From contig CM034605.1 of NCBI GenBank assembly GCA_020091685.1, positions 11,294,218 to 11,358,217 on the forward strand: a DNA stretch of 64,000 bases, read 5' to 3'. Shown here piece by piece: positions 55,701 to 64,000 of the stretch. Position 1 is the stretch's first letter, and every line of letters starts with the position of its first letter. The position numbers and the translations under genes were made by a program. Source of the stretch: Lutjanus erythropterus (lineage: Eukaryota; Chordata; Actinopteri; Lutjaniformes; Lutjanidae). The notes beneath the pieces are model-generated. The model was not told the DNA's origin. It did no database searches and worked only from the letters and a program-made list of their open reading frames with translations.

Positions 55701-58060
55701 TTCCCAGATGTAATATAAAATTGATATAATTTCAATATACTGCTTCAGTGAACATGCTTCTTTCTTCTGTCTAATTTCCAAGGTGGTATAGATAATTTCA
55801 TCTCTGAGGAAATGGAAAGTGAGCCAGTATTGAAGGTTGTTCCCCTGTCAGATACACTGTAAAACATCATACAGGAATATAGTGGAATCAGGCGATCTCT
55901 TCTTGTTAACTTTTTTCAGACCTTTTCAAACTTATAAAGATGAGTTTTTCTCATCTCATGAGTTGAAGCCTTTGAGTTGATTTAATGTGCTGCCGTGAGT
56001 TCACTCAACCCAATAACTTCTGTATCAAAGGACACTTGATTAGCATATTAGCTGATTTCCCGGCATGCAGTTGTTTGAGAGTCAAAACTATCCACAGACC
56101 CCTCTCTTTTATTGCTTAAAAAAACATACACGATGGAAACTTACTGCGTGTCTTTAAAACATTTTAAGATGAATTGTTTCTTTTTATAACAATGAAAAAA
56201 AATCCCCCCTTTTTTTTTTTTTAACCCTATAGGGTCCAATGTATCGATGAGACCACTTTGTAACAATTTTTCAACCCATGTTCAGTTCACTCATATTTTT
56301 AAGGCAGCAAGGGAACCTCCATTTTAAAGTTGAACCCGCTTGAAATGGTTTAGTGTTTCCCAGAGTGGTGCCCTCTGTCGTCTTAGGTTATTGTCGGGTG
56401 TATTAGAATAAGATAAGGGGGAACACATATTGACAGTGAAACAGATTTCAACACAACACCTGTTGTCTTTGCTACATAAAACCAACTGGAAATGCTAGGG
56501 AGATAAAAAAAAATTGTTAAACATGAAAACCAAAGAAAGCACATGTTAGAAAAATAAAAACAACCTGAACAGGGGGATTCTGGGAGATGATGTAATATGA
56601 CTTTACTCATGTTAAACCACCTGGACAGCAGACCCAAACAGGATATGACAATATTTAACATCCAGACACGTTCTTCCTGTCATTAATTAGCTGTGACAAA
56701 CCATGAATCTTTTCCTCCTGCACCAACTGTATTATTGTGAGGGAAACTATATTTGACATAGTGGGTAAATAGGAAGTGCTCCAGCCGTGAGTAAAAAGCT
56801 GCTTACCGTTGCCTAAGGTGATTAGCATTATATCACAACAAGTTCTTTCATTTAAAACATGTCAGATCCTGTTTACACTTCCATGTTACAGTGACATATT
56901 TTTGTCTCAGGCACATTTTTTGTTCCAAGGCTGTCAGGTGTCATCCTGTTTTCATGTCCAGTCTGTTCATGTGTGAGCATTGTTTCATTATTTAGGAAAC
57001 CAGTAAACATGTTAACAGACAATTGGAGGTTATTTTAGTCTGGAGGTATCGTGAATCAGTTCTTGCAGAAATCTCCAGATACTATTTAACTTCATGCAGC
57101 TGCGTCTTGGACATCACAATGTCAGCTGGCGGAGGTAATCCACAGGCTAACTGAGGATTTAATTCTTGATGTCACAAGAAAATATGGTTGACTTTATTCT
57201 GTTTAATATGAGGAACAATTATAGCAAATCATATGGCATTCAATCAATGCTGAACAAAAACTTCCAGTGAGTGAAATGGAAAAGATTTGATACACTTCTG
57301 GCCTCTGACACAACTTTGACATTTTGGGAAATACATGTATTTGATGTCTTTCTCCAAACTTTTCGATGAGTAGATGATGCCATTCTTATGCACATAAGTT
57401 CTACTGTTTGGGGTCTTTCTCACATTAAAACAGTATGAAACAATGATTCTTGAACAAACACCATTGCAGATGAAAATCTTTCTAACATGATTCAGGCAGA
57501 GATCATGTTCATGGATGAGGTAATGGATTGCAGTTTTATTCATGTCAAGTTTGGTCACATTCGTCAGCTACTTTTCTCACATTCTGACCTGGCCTGTTTT
57601 TTTTAGTTTAGAGCTCATGTAATGTTAACAGTAGAGCCTCCTATTGTATCTGCCTAAAGCGAAAAAAACAAAAAAACAAAACCAAAAATGGATGACTCTT
57701 CAAAAATGTGTGGTCACATGATCAATTTTGTCTATGGTTGCCTAGAAACAAGGGGTGGCTCAACTTTTCCACAGCCTCAAATCACATCGGTGTTAATATT
57801 TCGAGATGTGCACAGCTAATGCTTCATACGGGTTCAGGATAGGCTGCCATAATGCACGCACATATTTGTAGCTAAAAGCAAGTACATCTCTGGGAAGAAA
57901 GTGAAGAGATGTATTTGCCAAAAAATGTTGAACTATTCCTTTAGATGGAGCCATGAAGTGCTCAAAACGTTTTTCTTTAAATGACATTTAGTCAGCTGGT
58001 AAAGTGATGTGCATTCTTTTTTCTAATTATAACATACAAACTGGCTCATATAACATCCAC
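52800..58060. other. Intergenic DNA, no gene recognised
   Basis: Contains repeat D copy 2 (53484-53850). A 101-codon ORF at 54224-54529 (+) begins with a hydrophobic stretch but has no recognised domain. 54540-54960 has conserved-element-like texture. 55200-58060 is AT-rich; about 57840-57955 resembles the end of the fold-back family of 42700-43140 (gttgaactattccttta). Confidence 0.4.
53484..53850. mobile_element. Interspersed repeat D, copy 2
   Basis: The opening gagatgaaatgaaaaatgct matches 41915 onward. Similarity continues in patches through ctgtcctgcttcactcaaaa to acatcgtaatat, parallel to acatcacaata in copy 1. Confidence 0.55.
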
Positions 58061-58129
58061 AGCCACACAGATCCGGTCCAGAGATCTGTTTCTGTCCATG
58101 AGGCCGTGCAACCGCGACTAACCAGGAGC

Positions 58130-58171
58130 ACAGCAGCAGCAGCGGCGGCAGCAGCAGCAGCAGCAGCAGCA
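58130..58171. repeat. (CAG)n microsatellite with cggcgg interruption
   Basis: A trinucleotide run. On the + strand the AGC frame stays open downstream through ALKGNSMFVYNKISSPPQAA to a TAA near 58258. It could be part of an exon, but there is no supporting acceptor of quality. Confidence 0.85.
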
Positions 58172-59261
58172 ATGCCCTGAAAGGAAACTCAATGTTTGTC
58201 TACAATAAAATTTCATCACCTCCACAAGCTGCAGGAACAAGAGCCTGTGGTTGGTAATATAGAAAAGGAAAAACAGCTCCGAGAGTGAGTTATCACGGTT
58301 TGTGTCAGTGCCAGTTGTAAAAGCCGTTAGCTTTATAAATGAAGAGCGAGTGGAGCACACTGAGCGGAAGAGGTCCCGCAGTCAGAGAGCAGGTTATAAC
58401 TCAGGCCTGTGGTGATACTCTAAACTCCATTAAGAGGTCCCACATGTGGAGCACATTCACGAGTTCATGGGTTGACGCTGTTGGTGGTGGCTCAGCCCAG
58501 GCCATTAAAACAGATAAATGAGATGTTTTTAACATCTCTCTCATGTTCAAACATTCACTTCAAATTATAACCCCAAAATTATGTTTAATGTAAATATAAT
58601 GTTCACTCCAGCAGGTGTACTGCAACAAGCTTCAGATTACTCTGTAAACAAGCGTCCTTGTATACTTACAGGGTTTTTCAGCCCTCTGACATGTTAGTAA
58701 AAGAGATAAAGGAGGCAGAGGCTAATGGAAGATACCTTTTAATAGTAAATGTTGCACTGAGATCGATTGGCATCCAGATTAGATTTATTCCTAGAAGCAG
58801 GAGACACTTACATAAACATGAAGTCAATCAGGCAGCGAGATTTACTGGACTGCAATTGCCTTTGAGTGCTGGTGTTTATTTTTTCAGGGTACAGGGTTTT
58901 TTAAAAACCCTCAAATTAGTTAATCCTCCCTCAGGGGCTATTTCTAATACATTTAAAAGGTTTCCTCAGACAACACACACATCAGCTACATTCATAAAAC
59001 AGTCCTGGGTAAGCTGACAGGAGCTGTGTAACGCTTGTACAATTACTATAAACATGACATTACACTTAAACTTTACACTGAGCTCAAATAAACATTTCTA
59101 TAGCTGCACATGAACTGATATACTGTATAATGCTGCAGCCCACAATTATAACATAATCATATTCAAATGCTGCACCTTTATCACTCACAGACATATTTGT
59201 TTTCTTCCTGAAAGGTACATGAAAGGATTGATACTATTCCTGTTAATATGATGCCAGACCC

Positions 59262-59345
59262 AGCAGCTAATTATCTTAGCTTAGCATAAAGACTGGAAAC
59301 ATTGTCAAAGAGCTTGCCTGGTTCTGTCAAAACTCACCTATCAGT
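59262..59345. mobile_element. Interspersed repeat with ttagcttagc motif, copy 2
   Basis: The sequence atcttagcttagcataaaga then ctggaaacat...gcctggttctgtc matches the repeat at 42260-42420. Confidence 0.6.
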
Positions 59346-61149
59346 AGCCATTTTTCCATCCAGATGTATCACAAACTGTACCAACAGACAATAGATAATG
59401 TGAATGAATGCTTGTTCCCATCCATCCAGTGTATGTGTGTCACAGAACCTCTTGCTTCTCATTTTAACATTTTAGAGCAGCCACATAGCCTGTGAGAGCA
59501 GGTGCGTGTCATGCGCAGCTGTAGCAAAGCTTCATCTAGAGATTTCTTTTGTCCGATGTTCACAGTTCTCAGCAAAAATAGTGAAAATGATGTGTTGACA
59601 GTCATATTGACATCATACCAGCAACATGACATCTTTACTACACTTTCAAGGTTTATATCTGTAGAATATGTCACATATGAAAAGATCAGGTGAATGGCAG
59701 TAATTTTTGGGTGGCAGAATTGACAAAATGTGCATTCAAGTGCATTTACTTGTTTTTTTAAGGCAAGAACCACCTCAAGCGAGGAAAGTGAAGGCGTTCT
59801 GTTTTGTTTCATTTTTTCCAAATTTTGTTGTTTCCATCAACCTTACTGACTTGCAGCAAGACATGCACATAAAAATACATTGATGGAAGCATGGCTAATG
59901 AGATCATGGCTAGGGCGTTAGATCTCGTTTGTTTGATCTGTCCAAAAACCAAGTGTAAAAACAATGTGTTTCCCAAAATGTCAAATGATAAGTAAATACA
60001 TGTTTGGATCCTGATGAAAAGGATCAGTGCAACAGATAATCATGATTGTACAAAGCCTGATCTTTAAAAAAACATCAGAAACACAGCAATGTGAGAAAAC
60101 ACAAAGCTGGAATGTCTCACCCTTCTCAGATTATTCTAACCCACAGGGACTTTTTTTAAAGGCACTGAGTTTGAGTTATGTTGGTGAAATCATCTGGTAG
60201 AAGAAGAGCCCTAAGAGGAAAAGTACAGAAGTAGGCCATGGCCTGAGCAAGTGTTGGGTTAAGTTCATCTGTGCGCAAGTGTTTACACAAACTGCAGCCA
60301 AGCAAAATTGTGCACAGAGATTTATTTATGTGTAGAGAAATACATTTACTCAAATAGCTATAGCTTGTAGAACAAGGAACAAGAGAATGGGAGCAGAGCA
60401 AGGAGAGGGTGGGTGGAGGTCAAAGAGCTAGGGAAAGTTAATAAGTTGAAATAATAAATAATACAGCCAACTGATGGGAATTTGGCAACAGAGCACATTT
60501 ATTATCATCAGTTAACTTACGTCACTTCAACACACACACAAAAAAGGCTGAGGTCCTCATTGCTCGGTGGCTACTGTGCACTTGCTGGAGATTTCATTAC
60601 TCAAGACAAGGTGTATGTTTGTTGTTTTACTCCTGCGATTAAGTGGCTGGTCTTGAAGTGTGGCTGCCAGGGAGATGGTGGAGACAACCAGTCCCAGATG
60701 GGGCTGTTGTGCCCGCAGGGGACAGATAAATGAGGACCACCAGGGTAGATAAAACAGCTGGACAGTGACAGTGGCTCTGCAGGATGAACATGCATTATAT
60801 TATGTGAAAGCAAATGCTGCAGATAAAGAGAGGCTATGTGATATTCTCACTTACTTCTTTTGACAAATTGTCAAATGGTATTATTTTCCATTTGTAAAGG
60901 AAACATTTTCAGTGACATTGGCTGAAGCTTCATTTTCCATTACCCTAAAAAGTAAATAAGCAAATAAATACACAAGTTCCAGGATGGTGAGTCTGGGGTT
61001 GTGAGAAAGGAGGAGCCTGTCTGCCCCACAGTTAGAAATAAGTTTTGCAACAGGGTCGGATTTAGTCATTTTTGGGCTTAAGGAAAATACAGGCCTGGAG
61101 CCTTCCATATCCTTTGTTCTGCTTGATTTCTTAATTTTGAATACACAAT

Positions 61150-61320
61150 GAGTCTTAAAAAAAACTTAAATTCATGGTGGAGTGCGGAGGATGAAATGAG
61201 GATTCTTACAACCTCGGTAAAGAAGCTGCTCTGTAGTCTGGTGGTATGGCAGCATATACTTCTGCATCTCTTACCAGACAGCTGTGGGATGAACAAGCTG
61301 TGGTTGGGGTCGGTATTAGG
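61150..61320 (+). mobile_element. LINE-associated fragment
   Basis: The sequence gtctggtggtatggcagcat...ctcttaccagacagctgtgg gatgaacaagctgtgg resembles the 3' region of a fish LINE family (…ctgccagaggggagtggggtgaacag…). No intact coding sequence is present. Confidence 0.4.
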
Positions 61321-61560
61321 GCTGGTATCATTTAAAAAATACCAGTACCAGTACTCTTAAAGAGATAGTGAAGGTTCTCCTTTATGAAGAATGCTAGATG
61401 TAGGTACAAAAGGATTGAATGCAAGTATCGTTTGACTGGAGAAATTCTGATACAATACCATCAGTGGCCCCATGCCATGGAGTTTGAGACCCTTGGCCTA
61501 ATAGTAAGTCCCCAGCTGCTCTCCAGTTTCTTATGTCAGCTGCACTGGATGGAAAAAACT
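61316..61560. mobile_element. MITE fragment
   Basis: The start tattagggctggtatcattt then aaaaaataccagtaccagtac matches the 'agggctgggtatcg' MITE type. The right end is degraded. Confidence 0.4.
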
Positions 61561-62939
61561 CTCAACTAATCCGCACATATCCCTCAAATATTTGGAAATG
61601 ATTGAAGATGATTACTGAAATAAAATATTGTGTTCCTACTGATTTAGTGATTTAATTTCATTGAATTTTAAGCTAGATTCCATATCCAAGTAAAAGCTGA
61701 TCACTGATATGATGTTCGCAGCTATTACATTAGACCCCAAGACCTTCCAATTCTTTTATTACATTTACAGAGATTTGACTAATGCAGTGTGCTTAGCTGA
61801 AGGATCTGCAACAGAGCTGAGAATCCTCTCTTTACAAACCAACTGTGAGGTCTTTCCAATATGGTTCACTGATGAAGAACAGAGTATCTATCCTGTCTGT
61901 AGGACTGTGCCATCCAAGAAATATCAAGTGTGATTACAGGCATGATTGCTTTCAGACTACACAAGACTGTGTTACCAATGGCAAATGCTTTTTATCTCCT
62001 CGGTGATCGGCTTGGGAAATGATTGAAAGCTGCTGTGTGAGGCAGAATATTGGCCTCGTCTGGGTGTTTAGCAGATCTGGTAGTGGAAGGGTTTGGGGGG
62101 GTAGAAGGTGTCGTGATAAGCTTTAAACCACAGTTGAAAGGGCTGGTGTTGAACGAACACAGACCACTAACTGAGTCCCAACACCCCAAGTCGTGAACGA
62201 GTGAAAATGTGCAGTGCTAATCACAAGAAAATAAACAGAGCAGCGCCCCCAGGCATCATGATAACAAGAGGAATGACTGCAGGATGAGGCTGATCCTGAG
62301 ACCCAGTCAGCCCATATTAATGTCAGTTTTGTTTCCTAAATTATAGGAATATCACAATTTCCTCCCAAAATGAGCCCAGCAGTATGGTGAAGCAGAAACA
62401 CAACTATACCAATGATTGCTTATTATTATCTTATTATTATAGATCATGCAGCGGTTCCCAATGGGGGTCGAGCTCGTCTGTAGCTAATCTTGCATACCAT
62501 TGGACCGGTCAGCCTAAACTTCTGGTGCACATTTATGACTGCATGCTCAAGGACCTCCTTGAAAAACATACATAATACATCTCTGTAACCTATACTGACT
62601 GCTGACTCCTCACTCCTCTTAACTGACTGGGAGGGGACGCAAGTTATCATCAAATGCTAGTGTAAATTGAGGCTCACCTAGCAGTGTTGAGGAGTTGAGC
62701 TAGTTAAATACAGCAGTTTTAACTTTGTTGACTTATGGTTTTCAACTGCATATTTTTTTCACTGATGAATACAAGACCGTACCTAAATAAAAATTAGTTT
62801 ATGATGAAAAAAACCATGACAAAATGTATTTACACTTTTTGTCAACAAAGAAAAATGAGACACAAATGTCAGTAGTGACGAGCAGAATCGGATGTGACCC
62901 CTGAAACTCTGGCTCTGCCCCCTCCAAGGAGCTCAGCAG

Positions 62940-63125
62940 TAGTGTTGTGTCGTTCATGGGTGTTTCATTCAAAAGCGAAATTCAGTTCAGTTCAATTCAA
63001 AACGAACCGAACTGAATCACTTCTTGAAATGATCTGTTCTCTGTCAGTTCACTCGAGCTCTCAGTCAGTTGTGAGCGAACGTGCAGGGATTCACTCACTG
63101 AGCCTGTTTCACTCCGCTGAATCAT
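62940..63125. mobile_element. MITE of the gttcgttca type
   Basis: The sequence gtgttgtgtcgttcatgggt then attcaaaagcgaa...aacgaaccgaactgaatcac contains repeated cgaac/gttcg motifs in both orientations, as in a common vertebrate MITE. Confidence 0.45.
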
Positions 63126-64000
63126 CACTTAACGTACCACACACACTGTGGAGTCTGAGTGGTTCACAGTCACTATGTTGCTGCAGTCTGCCCATCCCCC
63201 TCTCCCTGCATGTCGTGTCCTGAAGTCTTGAGAAGGAAGAGTTACCAGATATTTTATGTAATAATTAGCTGTCATGAAAATATACTCACTGTACAAAAGA
63301 AAGTAGAATGATATAGCAGCTTAGTTGCCCATGCAGGCACGCAAACGCAGTGTTTTTCAGTGTTTTGAAAAGAGGACATCAGTAAAGGATAAACTTACGT
63401 GTGTGCCGCTTCACATAGTTTACAATGTGTGGTGAAACCTACAATATGACAGAATGGGTGCCATGAGTCTGACACTGTCTCAGATCGTCTCCCTGCATAT
63501 TCCTGGTTACGTTCGCACAGTGAACTGGATCTGTGATACACGGCAGCTGATTCTAGTGATTTAGGACACTGAAAAGACCAGCTTTTGTCATCACTACACA
63601 GCAGCTGTCTGTCTGTCCCTCTCCTCTGCCTGGTCTTCACACATGACTTCTTCACTGAAATTTTTCAACAAGTGTCAGACAGAGTGGCCAGTAAAAAAAG
63701 ACACACTGACTCAGACTGTAAATTTAGAGAACAGTGCCCATAGTAAACATAATGCCCCAGGCAAAGAAGTGACGTAATGTGGTGTAATGTTTAAGTGGAA
63801 AAGGCCTGTTGTATTTTTGTATCTATTCATACTATAATACATGGACATTGTGTGTGGCAGGTCTATAATACATAACATGACATTTTACCAAATAAATGTA
63901 ACTATTGATAAGCAATTTGAATACACTGATAGTCAACAATTGTTAAGTAACATTTTACATAATATATTACATGATATGAAAGACAAAGAAACAGATCCAA

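Larger units (their letters stand above)
58172..64000. other. Intergenic DNA, no gene recognised
   Basis: ORFs at 58658-59017 (+) and 59459-59821 (-) show no domain. Identified repeats are listed separately. The remainder is AT-rich with no exon-like structure that I can support. Confidence 0.4.

Noticed and set aside
58658-59821. 119- and 120-codon ORFs on opposite strands
   Set aside because: No domain, no exon structure, near the length expected by chance over 64 kb.
1-64000. CRISPR arrays, operons, tRNA or rRNA genes
   Set aside because: Repeats are dispersed or tandem eukaryotic types, genes are intron-bearing, and no tRNA cloverleaf or rRNA sequence was recognised.

Overview
The window is vertebrate nuclear DNA, most likely from a ray-finned, probably percomorph, fish. 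It is AT-rich. Its genes are interrupted by introns with canonical GT-AG boundaries. Intergenic and intronic DNA is crowded with inverted-repeat elements, hAT-like MITEs and a Tc1/mariner remnant of kinds familiar from teleost genomes. I saw no prokaryotic features, no rRNA or tRNA genes and no CRISPR arrays.

Three protein-coding genes can be read with confidence. zdhhc22 (+ strand, coding 16321-17971) encodes a DHHC palmitoyltransferase. cipc (- strand, coding 22216-25299) encodes the CLOCK-interacting pacemaker repressor and lies tail-to-tail with zdhhc22. pgf (- strand, coding 29803-51111) encodes placental growth factor, a VEGF-family ligand. It lies head-to-tail upstream of cipc and has a first intron of about 16 kb. 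All three orthologues sit on human 14q24.3, so the block is a contracted version of a conserved linkage group. The genes do not form a pathway.

Layout. 1-14600 has no convincing gene: a solo LTR with a perfect 5-bp target duplication (747-1443), several fold-back elements, a 1-kb palindrome and a LINE scrap. 14700-17971 is zdhhc22, with a likely non-coding first exon, repeats in intron 1 and a MITE in intron 2. 17972-22215 is the shared 3' flank of zdhhc22 and cipc, holding a hAT MITE and a Tc1/mariner remnant that carry the nearest polyadenylation signals I could find for the two genes. 22216-27450 is cipc, followed by its CpG-containing promoter area with a TCTCGCGAGA palindrome. 28200-51111 is pgf: six coding exons, with many repeats in intron 1. 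51112-64000 is the upstream flank, with MITEs and microsatellites and no certain gene.

The most intriguing unexplained signal is a 168-base open segment in pgf intron 1 on the pgf strand (38965-39132). It has a good splice acceptor in the phase left by the pgf signal-peptide exon, a stop codon, and AATAAA 63 bases beyond the stop. It could be an undescribed alternative terminal exon giving a short secreted peptide, the last exon of a nested gene, or a chance or transposon-derived ORF.
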